Assembly (NCBI GenBank): GCA_028554755.1
Contig: JAPTOF010000038.1
Coordinates: 124,001 to 188,000, forward strand
Length of the DNA stretch: 64,000 nucleotides
Direction of reading: 5' to 3'
Origin: Cordia subcordata
Lineage: Eukaryota > Streptophyta > Magnoliopsida > Boraginales > Cordiaceae
Shown here: piece by piece, positions 11,918 through 21,072 of the stretch
How positions within the stretch are numbered: position 1 is the stretch's first letter
How the letters are laid out: each line of letters opens with the position of its first letter
Program-made: the position numbers and the translations under genes
Notes under the pieces: model-generated
What the model was told of the DNA's origin: nothing
What the model saw: only the letters and a program-made list of their open reading frames with translations
Database searches by the model: none

Positions 11918-13959
11918 TGGGAAGGAGGAGTATGAGCAAACATGCTTGCGTTCTCCTTGCTTCCAGCAATTAGTTGATTTGAATTTGTATTGGCCTTAGA
12001 TGCCAAATTACAGGTGAACCCCAAGGCTTTCGATGATCTTACCCTCCTCCTCCACATCAAGAGTTTCAAAGTGGTTTGATTGTATAATCCCATGTTCAAT
12101 GTTCTTTGGGGAGCTATGATGAGCTTCGGTATTAACCTTTGGTTCTTCTTGGCAAGAAGCATTCTTCTCAACATTAGTTTGCTTTATCCTAACAATTTGC
12201 CATTCATCATTAGGAGAAGCATATCTAGCATTATAGTAGACTCTTTGCCTTTGTTGTTGTGTAGTAAATTGACCTTTAGATGGTTAATTTGTTGGCTTTG
12301 AGTTTGAAGGAAAAAAGTTTTCATTGTGACCCATCATTTTGCATAAATCACATTTAGGTGGACGCCAAGCATGTTCAACTTCCACTTTTCTCTTTGTACC
12401 ATCTTTTAATTTCACATAGACTTCTTCCGGCTAGTGACCTTCAAGATCAATCTCTATGCACACTCTTGCAAACTCAAGATTTCTCCTTGATTCCGTATGT
12501 GCATCCATTTGAAGGGGCTTTCCAACGAAAGAAGCAATATAGCTTAGTCCTCTCCTAGACCAAAGGCTAAGTGGAACTTCCTGAAGCTTGACCAAAATGG
12601 GGATTTTGTTGAATTTGAGGTTCACAAATTGGAGATTAGGTTCCCATTTCTTAAGGAGGAGTGGTCTATGATTTACATGCCACAATTGGTGGAGCACTCT
12701 TTGGCTAGCTTTTTCCTTCTCAAACTTAAACACAAATAATCCCTGGCCTTTTATGAAGATATCAATATGCCCAAATCTTTTCCAAGCAAATTCAACCATG
12801 TTCTTTATAAGAAAGAAAGGGGGAGGGGCACCTAAGAATCGGCCATCTAGGCAATTTGTCCAAAACCTTTCCCCGTCTTCATAAATTTCCTCAAAGGTTC
12901 ATCAACTTCTCTAATACCATTAACAATTTTTACTTATGCTCTTCAAGTTGTAAATTCGAGCAAACAAATTGAGAAAATTCTCCTTCCCAATGAAGTGGTG
13001 GCTCATTAGTTATAGGCTCATACCTTATGCTTGGGGGTTTCCTCTAAGCATTTTGCTATCCATTGTTTCTTTCCATCTTTTTCGGGTGTTGCTCCTTGAT
13101 TTCTCCATAAAGCATGTGCGGAAAGTGAGTAATTGGAGCTTGAGAGGTTTTGCTAACTCGGCCATGAGTTGGATTGGCTTAAATGTCAAAATGCTTGTAT
13201 GGCAAGCCATGTTGAGATGAAGTGGCTGCCATATTGAAGGGGAGATCTTCTTTCTACCGAGTTGGTAAAGGAGGGAAAGAAGTTTCGTTAGCTTCCAATG
13301 CAACATTTGAAATGAGTGGGACCCCTTGGCTATCAAGTTTACTTGTCTTAGGAGACAAAATGGGGCTGGTAGGTGGATGAAAAGGTGAAGGCTTTTCCTG
13401 AAATGATGCTGAAACTTCAGCAACTTTTGTACTTTTAATGACCTCTAGTCTTTGCCTATTGGCTAAAGCTTCATCTTCTCTATTTGCACGTTCTGTCTCA
13501 AGACTTCTATTAATGTTAAAGGTAGCATTTCTCTTAGCGCTACACAATTTGGCTCCATATTTGATTGAGATTTTAAAGGAGAAGTAAAGATTTTCTTTGC
13601 AATATTAATCTGGCTTGTAACTTATTGTTTTCATTCATACATCTTGATCAATGGCTTGGAGGAGAGTGAGGGCGTGAGCTAAGGATTAGATTCTTGACCA
13701 TGTCCCTTTTAGCACAATCTTTCATCTCCTCAAAAAGTTTGAAGGAATGACCAGATTCAACAGCATCGTAGACCTCCTTGAATTCTTTACTAGTGGTTGA
13801 ATAGGCATCTTCACTTCTGAGAGGTGAAGAGGCTGATTCAACCTCCATGGAAGAAACACTCTTGAGTTTGTGAGATGAGAGGCTCTCAAGAGATTGAGCT
13901 TTAGTATTCAAATGCGTACTAGATCTCACCGGGGGTGAAGTTCTTTTCTTTTTTCCTAT
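11914..13959 (-). pseudogene. LINE-D ORF1 (DUF4283-like and CCHC)
   Basis: The conserved opening GKKKR is present but its ATG has become ATA (minus strand at 13959), so no clean start remains. The acidic and serine-rich N-terminal region is broken near 13640 and 13250. The DUF4283-like domain (12431-12799: VEFAWKRFGHIDIFIKGQG, LWHVNHRPLLLKKWEPN, GLSYIASFVGKPLQMDA) is well kept. The knuckle reads CDLCKMMGHNENFF: the last cysteine is replaced by Phe, so it could not bind zinc normally. The C-terminal frame (12174-11914) is open to the TGA that overlaps the ORF2 ATG. Confidence 0.83.
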
Positions 13960-14136
13960 GAGAGTCCAGTAATGATGGGGCAAGGGGACGACTTGTAGAA
14001 GTGTTTAGGCAAAGTAGATGAAGGTTGTTTGAGGGTGGTAGCCGTGTGTAGTGGTGCGTTTGCTGGTTGAAGAAGTTCTAGAGAGAAGTGAGAGGATTTT
14101 TATGGTAGAGAGAGAAAATTCTTTTTCATCTTCCTT

Positions 14137-14153
14137 AATCAAGGAGAAATCTT
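14137..14153 (+). repeat. right target-site duplication of LINE-D
   Basis: Second copy of AATCAAGGAGAAATCTT. LINE-C ORF1 continues directly after it (NLKYARVCIEVN in the reading frame that follows ESRRN). Confidence 0.9.
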
Positions 14154-14732
14154 AAGTATGCAAGAGTTTGTATTGAGGTTAATCTTGAAGACAAACTCGT
14201 GGACCAAGTCTTTCCTAAACTTAGAGATGGCTCAGAGCAAGAATTGAGGTGGAGTACGCATGAAAGTCAAGCAAATGCTCCCATTGCGAAATGGTTGGCC
14301 ATAATGAAGATCATTGCCTATTGAAACCTAAGGCCGTCTCCAAACCGGCCACAATACAACAATATCAAGGGATCAAATTAGCCTTAACAAGTACAAAGCT
14401 AAGAACTTTTGAAACATGGAAGGTTGTTGGCAAGAAAAAGGCTTCTCAAGAAAGAAATGTCTCCAACTATGAAAGGGCTCATGAACCTAGTTCTAGTACA
14501 AAGGGTCAAGGTGATCATATGCAACCAAAGAATCAATCTTCAAGAGGAACGGATTCTACTTCTAGTGGATCACATCAAATCAAGCGAAGAATTCTTTTTA
14601 TGCTCTTGATACTCTTGATGGGAAAGAGGATGGTGAATTGATTGAGTGTGGAGATCAAATTAAAGAGAGAAAATTTGAACAAGACTGTGAGCTTGTTACT
14701 TTAGGGCTCCCTCAAACTCCCCAACCTTCTAG

Positions 14733-14736
14733 ATGA
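14733..14736 (+). promoter_or_regulatory. ATGA overlap of ORF1 stop and ORF2 start (LINE-C)
   Basis: ORF1 ends LPQTPQPSR-stop with TGA at 14734-14736. ORF2 begins at ATG 14733-14735 (MIFLAWNTRGFN). Confidence 0.85.
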
Positions 14737-15257
14737 TTTTTTTAGCATGGAACACAAGGGGTTTCAATTCCTCTAGCAGATACAAGGAAGTTAAGCTTTT
14801 GATTAATAAGTACTCCTTGGAGAGTTTTTGTATCTTGGAGACCAAGGACAGGAATGATACACATATCACAAAGTACTTCCTCTCCTTGGAGTTTGAAAAT
14901 TGCTTGGATGATAACATGGCTGGCCGTACTTAGTTCTTTTGGATGTCTCATATCTCCACCACCATTCTTGACACTTTTGACCAAGGTATGCTTTGCTACT
15001 TGGAATCTCCCTCTTATTTCCCAATCTTTGTTACTTTTGTGTATGATAGGAATGACCCACAAAGAAGGCTTCATCTTTGGAGAAGAATCAAAAGATGGAG
15101 TGCTTGGTTCAGAGGCACCTCACTTTGCATCTTGGAGATTTTAATGAAATTCTTTATTATGGTGAAAGATCCTCTTGCTCTACTATCCCCCCAAGTGTTT
15201 GGAGCTTCAAGAATTGTGTCACTCAATCGGGGTTCGTTGAGCTCAAATCTTTTGGCC

Positions 15258-15262
15258 CTTAC
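15258..15262. repeat. 5-bp target-site duplication of solo LTR 1
   Basis: CTTAC, repeated at 17292-17296. Joining the flanks across one copy restores the endonuclease reading GPYFTW. Confidence 0.85.
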
Positions 15263-15813
15263 TGATGCTTCTTGCTAATTAAGCACTAAGCCTTACTTAA
15301 AAGCCTGCAAGTGCACAGGTCGTGTAGTCTAATGTGCAAAAGCGAGGTCGATCCCTCATGGGGGCGGGAAATGGGGAATGAAAGCTAAATGTGTGTCCTA
15401 GAAAACTAGAAAGAAGATAAGCTAAACTAAGAATTCATTTTGGTCATTTTAAATGTGAAGGGAGCTCAAAGTAAATTAAACTATTCTAAACAAACTAAAT
15501 AAAATAAAGGTAAGAGAAAACAAGCAAGTAAAAAGGGAATTAACACAAGAAATAGGACAATGGGTGAAATCCGCTTAACTATGGGTGATTTGGGTACTAA
15601 CTTTGCTATAGGACTACCTTTGATGGTTTTCCTAAGAAGGGTGCTCTAAGCTAGAATCTAACCAACCTCTCCTACAATCCCTAGACTCGGTGTGGGTCTA
15701 TCCCTAGGTGCTAGCTACCTAGAAGTATAGCGTGGTCCTTATGAACTAGGGCACGGATTAGCTAATTACGTTCCTAGGTGATGATAATTGGTCTTACCCT
15801 AGGTTCTAACTGA

Positions 15814-15894
15814 TTGGCTGGGTTTAAAGCCAAGAACTAGGCTTCCTAAGGTCAATTAAGCTAGCTCGACACTATTGGCTAGGTTTAAAGCCAA
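15814..15894. repeat. two TTGGCT/AGCCAA hairpin units in solo LTR 1
   Basis: The 20-nt element TTGGCTNGGTTTAAAGCCAA occurs at 15814-15833 and 15875-15894. The arms TTGGCT and AGCCAA are inverted repeats, and a third relative is in solo LTR 2 at 33008-33027. The position is well downstream of the TATA box in LTR orientation, so it would lie in the transcribed part of the LTR. Confidence 0.6.
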
Positions 15895-16645
15895 AGGAGA
15901 CTAAACTAGGCCTAATTACTAGTGAAGCACCACCAATCATAGCATTACGCAAGCAGGATTTAACAATGAAGCACATCATACATGTTCTCGAGCATGGTAC
16001 AAATGAATATAAAGCATATTCTAGTCCTAAATACTTAGACATATTTAGGTCATACCAATTTACGCATTAGAATCCAACATGTATGTCATAGAAGCTAAAA
16101 TTGATATTAAGGTATGTAAAAACACACACAGACATGTATAGCTACAAGACCCACTTCATGGGATCACTACATAAACACCTAGACATGCTCATATAATGAT
16201 TTAAAAGTGTTGAATAGCAATCAAGCCTCTAAATATATATGTTCTTTCACCTAGGCATATCAACAAACACATAGACATGTATGTAAGTAGCCATTGAAGC
16301 ATTAAGAGCAAACATATATATTAAACCATCAAAATCTCATAGCAAAGTGATACTCAATCAACCCATAATACAAGCCTCAATCACCCATAAAAGATCTATT
16401 CTAATATAGAGAAAACTAAGTACAAAAGGAGAAAGATGAACCTCCTTTTCATGCTTAGCTTTGCTCTTCAAATCCTTGTCTTGATCTTGCAATTACAAAT
16501 GTTAAAACCCTAATTACAAGCTTGGATCTAGGTGCATTTTTGTGTGATTTAGTGTGTGAGAGGTGGTTTTAAGTGGATTTTGGGTTTAGGGAAAATGAGT
16601 GTTTGATTTAGGTGTTCTCTCCCTTCAAAAAGGGCTGAAAAGTGG

Positions 16646-16654
16646 CTTAAATAG
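16646..16654 (-). promoter_or_regulatory. TATA-like box of solo LTR 1
   Basis: CTATTTAAG on the minus strand; conserved at the same place in solo LTR 2 (33770-33778). It is preceded upstream (higher coordinates) by the GC-rich GTCGACCGG cluster. Confidence 0.5.
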
Positions 16655-16678
16655 AGCTTTAAGCGCGTCCAACCAGGG

Positions 16679-16797
16679 GCCCAACCGGTCGTCCGACTTT
16701 GGGGCTAAGTCATCCGGCTAAATTGGCCCAGATTCTAATCCAGCCAGTCGACCTCAGCCGGTCGACCGGCCTTGAAAGGAGGTCGGTCGGTCTTGTC
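16679..16797. repeat. GC-rich cluster with GTCGACCGG-type palindromes
   Basis: A local GC-rich island in an AT-rich LTR. It contains several short CCGGTCG/CGACCGG words, including the palindromic core CCGGTCGACCGG. A colinear cluster is in solo LTR 2 (33793-33905). It lies upstream of the TATA-like box in LTR orientation, so it could be an enhancer-like U3 repeat (inference). Confidence 0.55.
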
Positions 16798-18411
16798 AGT
16801 AAAATGTCCATATCTTCTTCATTTTGGCTCCGATTCGCGCACCATTTTTTTCATGGCTTCGTATCATTGTGGGGGATCTCCCAAGCCATATTTTGCACCC
16901 TAAAACATGTCCAAAATTTGTCCATGTCCTTTTTAGGTTTCAAGCTTTGAATTTGGCTTACGTTGCGCTCGGTTTCGCCTTGGTCGCTCCTTCTTTCACC
17001 CAGCCACTTCCAAATGCACTTTTCTTTATTCCTTTGTCTAAAACACCCTTGGCTTAGTTCCACACACCAAGTACCCTCAATTGAGCTCTAATTATCTCTC
17101 CAAATCACACCTAAAACAAGTAATAAACGCGCATTAGTGTAGCATTTAAGTCTTAACTTCAACTATGAACATGTAAACTCTAATATGCATACGTATGACC
17201 TAAATGTTAAACTAATACATCAAATGAAGCTCAAAACACCTCAAAACAAGTATATAATTGCAAAATATAAACACACAAAACAAACACATCACTTACTTTA
17301 CTTGGACCAACAGTAACACTCATGGCAATCTTATTGCTTGCAAGTTGCATAGGGTCTTGGTCAACTCATATTGGATGGAAAGTTTGAAGAACTCTCATCT
17401 TATTATTGGCCAACCTGCACCTCAGACTACTGCCCAATTATTGCTCATTCTCACAAGGCAAGGCATCTCTCTCCTAAGCCATTCAAATTCTATATTGCTT
17501 GGACTTCTCATGGGTTATTCTTATGTACTATTTCATGAGGAATGGAATGGTCGGGTTCTTGACACTCCAGTGTTCATCCTCTATCAAAAGCAAAAGTTGC
17601 TCAAGAAGGCTTTGAAGGAGTTTGATAAAAAGCATTTCTTGTGCATTCCTCAACAACTAAATGATTTTAGAAATTCACTTGAGAGACATAATATTCTCAA
17701 TGGCTATCTCAATGAGGATATTCTTCTTAAGGAGAAAGTGCTTATGGTGAATATTGAGGAACTCGAAGGCACATACAAGAAGATGCTCCACCAGAAAGCT
17801 AGAATTCAATGGATTAAAAAAGGTGATGCAAATACTAAATTCTTCCACAAATTTATCAAAGGAAGAAGGATTAGAAATACTATTCATGCCATCAATGATG
17901 AAAATAGGTCTCCTATCACTTCTATAGGTGGTATCAAAGTCGAGTTCCTCAAATTCTTCATGAATCTCATTGGCACTCCATCTTAATCCAAAGCAAATAT
18001 GGACATCATTAAAGGGATTCATGGCAAGCGAATTCCCAATTACCCCAGAAGAGATCAAAGAAACTCTTTTCTCTCTTAATCCAAACAAAAGCCCTGAGCT
18101 GGATGGTTTCACTTCTCATTTTTATGAGGAAGTTTGGAGCATTGTTGGGGATGATATGCTCAAAGCTATTGGCTCTTTCTTCAATTCTAATAAGCTCCTT
18201 AAAGAGGTAAACTTTACATACAATGCCCTTGTACCTAAAGTTCAAAACCCTACTTGGGTTAAAAACTTTAGGCCAATTTCTTGTTGTAACACAATCTACA
18301 AATGCATTTCCAAGTTGCTTGCAAATAGGCTCAAAGATTGTTTGCCAGCCATTATCTCTTGGAACCAATAAGCTTTTATCAAAGGGAGACTTATTAATGA
18401 GAATTCTTATT

Positions 18412-18579
18412 AATGAGAGTTAGATGTTCTTTGCATTGTAAATTTCCCTCAAGTACTATGAACAAAAAACTTTGTACATTTTGGGGCATTGAAAATATTC
18501 TTGTATAGACTTGGTCCCTTTGTTTTTGTTTGTACATCTTTCTCTTGGGATTGATATCAATCGCTTTTAACTTGAAAAA
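18412..18579 (+). mobile_element. LINE-F, 168-bp 5'-truncated LINE 3' end
   Basis: A very short insertion in LINE-C RT. It ends in an A-run and is flanked by the direct repeat AATGAGAAT(AT)TCTTATT at 18396-18411 and 18580-18597; the left copy lacks two bases. Its sequence resembles LINE 3' UTRs in this window (ATTCTTGTATAG, then CCCTTTGTTTTTG, then TGTACATC). It is therefore a strongly 5'-truncated LINE copy rather than a SINE: no tRNA-like A/B boxes are visible. Confidence 0.7.
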
Positions 18580-18884
18580 AATGAGAATATTCTTATTGCA
18601 CATGACATCTTTAGAGGCTATTCTATATCTCATATTTCTCCTAGGTGTGCACTCAAAGTGGATATCATGAAGGCTTTTGACTTTCTCAGTTGGAACTTTA
18701 TTTAGCGCACACTTATTGCTTTTAAATTTCCAAAATTCTTTATAGATTGGATTTTAGTTTGTATCAATACACCTAACTTCTTTATTGCTTTGAATAGAAG
18801 TCCTTGAAGGTTACTTTATGGGGGCAAATGGCATTAGACAAGGTGACCTGCTTTCTCCATATCTTTTTATTATTTGCATGGAAG

Positions 18885-19243
18885 TTTTTTTTTGGCAAGA
18901 AAAGTGAGAATTTGCATTATATGCACATCATGTACAAAAGGAAATCAAAAGTGGGGGCAGCCTAGACAATGATCTCCTCAATCCCCCAAGATTTACAAAT
19001 AGATTTATTAATACAAGAAGAAGTGAAATGCTTTCCAACTACATTTAAGCCGAATATGGTTGAAAATGGATGAGAAAATTTGTTCTTCTATCTTGACTTC
19101 TTTATTAAAATCTCGATTATTTCTTTCAATCCATACAAAGTAGATGGTGGCCTCCAAAAGGTGCTTGAGAATAGTTGCCTTGAGATTCATCCCAAGTCCT
19201 TGAAGAGTGATAAAAGCAATGATGTCCTCCCAATTGATTAATG
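18885..19243 (-). mobile_element. LINE-G, 3' fragment of an ORF2 LINE
   Basis: The poly(A) appears as a T-run starting near 18885, followed by the conserved terminal motif (CTCACTTTTCTTGCC on the minus strand). The 3' UTR and the last 75 or so codons of ORF2 follow (WEDIIAFITLQGLGMNLKATILKHLLEA, IYFVWIERNN). It stops where LINE-H begins at 19244. No TSD is found, so its right end was probably lost. Confidence 0.75.
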
Positions 19244-21072
19244 AGAGAGGAGATGCTTCATCCACCTCTAGTAAAGAATTTTAGGATGTGTTTAAAGCAC
19301 TTGAATTTGGTTGCACATATAAGGAACACCTTGATGCACAATCCAAAGCTAAGGTTGATTTGATTCATAAGCTCTCTTGTACTCCTCACTCAAGAAACTC
19401 TTCCTCTTCTAAATCTAACACTTTTGTTAGTCCGCAAAAAAAGAAAGTGGAAAAAGAGCTTGCACAACACCTTTTTCATTCCCAAACTCCTTGTTTCGGC
19501 CATGGTGTCTTCAACGAAGAAGAAGAAGACTTGGATGCCCATACTTTACCCATTGGTCAACAACTTCCGGATAATAGCATTATTCCCGAGGTAATGCATA
19601 GAGAAAAGGAGATTGGCAGCACCTTTTCAACCCACTCCAAACAAGACTTGACAACTCACTCAAGTCAAACTCACTCAAAATCTGATCCATGTGACACTAT
19701 GCTTGAAACACTTGAGCCATTGGAACTTTTCCCTCATCTTGGAAACTCAAATCTCAAGAGCTTGGCTGACCCACTTAAGCCAAGTCAGCCCTCTTCATTA
19801 AATGACATGGCAGCCATGTCGTCAAATCCTCCTCTCAAAAATGACCCCAAGGCAGAAACATATGCAAGCTTTGGAAAGTAAGAACACAACACTAAAGCAA
19901 ACTATAATCAAGGTCGAGTCTTGCACCATGCTTACAGCCAACCTAATGCTTGGAAAAAGCCTCTTAAACTAAGGTATGTGCCTTCTACAAATGAACCTAC
20001 TTCTGATCGGGGTGGGGTTTTTGTGGAGCATATGCATACAAATCTGAAGTTTGAGGAAGAGCATGTTTATAATGTGGTTAATGGTATTAGAGAAGTTGCT
20101 GATCCTCCTGAGGATTTATATGATAATGGGGACAATTTTTGGAGACATTGCTTAGTTGGACAATTTTTAGGTGCCCCCCTACCTTACTTCCTAATCAAGA
20201 ACATGGTTGATTTTGCTTGGAAGAAGTTTGGCAAGGTTGACATTCATACTAAAGGAAAAGGTCTCTTTATCTTTAAATTTGCAAAAGATGAATTTTGTCA
20301 AAAGGTTCTACAACAACTATGGCATGTTAATCATAGGCCTTTTCTTTTGAGAAAATGGGAGCCAAATCTGGAATTTGTTAATCTTTCATGCAAAAAAGTC
20401 CCTATTTGGGTTAAACTATGGGATGTTTCGATGTGCCTCTACTCCAAAAGAGGACTTGGTTATATTGCTTCCTTCATTGGGAAACCACTCCAAATGGATG
20501 CACTTACGGATTCAAGAAGAAACTTAGAGTTTGCTAGAGTGTGCATTGAAGTTGATTTGGAGAATAACCTTCTGGATGCTATATTCCCAAAGCTAAGAAA
20601 CGGCTCTAAAGCAAAAGTTGGAGTTGAATATGCATGGAAACCAAAAAAGTGCTCCTTTTGCAAAATGGTTGGTCACATTGAAGATTCTTGCCCGTCAAAG
20701 CCTCAACCTCAAAAGCAAGCTCCTAAGCAACAACCCAAAGTTCACTATGAATGGCAAATTGTTGGCAAGAAGCAAGACCACAAGAAGAACACTACCAAAG
20801 AGCCCATGGTTGCTGATTTGTCTCTTAATAAGAAGCACTCTACTTCTCAGCCTTCTACTCCTTGTCCCAAGATTACCAATGACCCCTCAAGCTCCAAGAT
20901 GGTACATGCTAATCAATTTGAGGTTCTTGATCAAGGAAGGAATGTTAAAAGTGATACATTGCAACACACTAAAAAGTCAAGCTTGGATGAGAAGTTGGAT
21001 TGCTATAGCAATCTCAATGCCAATGATAATCAAATTTTGGAGCAATCAGCTCCTCTCCCAATTGGCCAATGA
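19244..21072 (+). pseudogene. LINE-H ORF1 (DUF4283-like and CCHC)
   Basis: The N-terminus is missing: the sequence starts inside the EREDASSTSSKEF region known from LINE-U ORF1. Stops at 19282 and 19881 break the N-terminal half. From 19921 to 21072 the frame is open for 383 codons. Within this open part, the DUF4283-like domain spans roughly residues 45-205 (GIREVADPPEDLYDNGDNFW, CLVGQFLGAPLPYFLI, QLWHVNHRPFLLRKWEPN). The knuckle CSFCKMVGHIEDSC sits at about 244-257 with all four ligands, and a charged tail ends at TGA 21070-21072. Expected role: binding element RNA in cytoplasmic particles. Confidence 0.87.
21069..21072 (+). promoter_or_regulatory. ATGA overlap of ORF1 stop and ORF2 start (LINE-H)
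   Basis: ORF1 is open for 383 codons up to this TGA and ORF2 opens at the overlapping ATG (MRICSWNIRGFN). This is the clearest case because both flanking frames are intact. Confidence 0.9.

Larger units (their letters stand above)
5648..14136 (-). mobile_element. LINE-D, complete two-ORF LINE (with LINE-E inside)
   Basis: Minus-strand LINE with poly(A) seen as the T-run at 5648, both ORFs, and a 5' leader ending at 14136. It is flanked by an exact 17-bp TSD and lies in the DUF4283-coding part of LINE-C. Subtracting LINE-E and its extra TSD leaves about 5.9 kb, which I take as the full length of this family. Its presence splits LINE-C and it was later hit by LINE-E, giving a clear order of events: C, then D, then E. 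Confidence 0.9.
4788..14736 (+). pseudogene. LINE-C ORF1, interrupted by LINE-D
   Basis: Two exon-like pieces (4788-5647 and 14137-14736) form one ORF1. The left piece holds the acidic region and most of the DUF4283-like domain (GIRDVEDPPQDLYDEGESF, then LLRKWKPNLEYVNLSCNKV, then ESRRN). It is cut by LINE-D and resumes with the domain end, a decayed knuckle region (MVGHNEDHC) and the C-terminal tail. The terminal codons up to TGA at 14734-14736 are in frame with the tail and overlap the ORF2 start. Stops and frameshifts are scattered through both halves. Confidence 0.8.
15263..17291 (-). mobile_element. solo LTR 1 (2,029 bp, TGATG...CATCA ends)
   Basis: Long terminal repeat left after recombination of an LTR retrotransposon. 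The ends form the inverted repeat TGATG/CATCA and the flanks are a perfect 5-bp TSD. There is no internal region, no long credible ORF and no second LTR. Orientation is called minus from a TATA-like CTATTTAAG at 16646-16654 read on the minus strand. It is colinear with solo LTR 2 (32298-34412), so the family is repeated. The size and TG...CA ends would fit a Ty3/gypsy element, but no coding part is available to prove the superfamily. Confidence 0.85.
4788..18884 (+). mobile_element. LINE-C, two-ORF LINE broken by nested insertions
   Basis: Plus-strand LINE whose pieces are 4788-5647, 14137-15262, 17292-18411 and 18580-18884. The pieces rejoin exactly when LINE-D, the solo LTR and the 168-bp stub are removed, each with its TSD. 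It starts inside ORF1 at its left edge and is cut at the RT (just after motif B) by LINE-G, so neither end of the original element is present. Confidence 0.85.
14733..18884 (+). pseudogene. LINE-C ORF2 (endonuclease and RT), interrupted
   Basis: The endonuclease starts at 14733 (catalytic Glu in ILETK; DFNEILYYG), is split at 15262 by the solo LTR, and resumes at 17292 as FTWTNSNTHGNLIACKLHR. The Ser-Asp-His motif seen in relatives is lost here (PAPQTTAQ), a damaged catalytic residue. The linker region is open over 17258-17986. RT follows (NPNKSPELDGF, FRPISCCNTIYKCIS), is split by the 168-bp stub at 18412-18579, and continues to motif B before LINE-G cuts it at 18885. The catalytic FADD box is absent. 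Stops at 14935, 17984 and elsewhere. Confidence 0.83.

Noticed and set aside
18412..18579. possible SINE
   Set aside because: No tRNA-like promoter boxes, and the sequence resembles LINE 3' UTRs, so a truncated LINE fits better.
19921..21072. LINE-H ORF1 as an intact, functional or domesticated gene
   Set aside because: The 383-codon frame is only the C-terminal two thirds of ORF1; upstream stops at 19282 and 19881 and a missing start make it a pseudogene.
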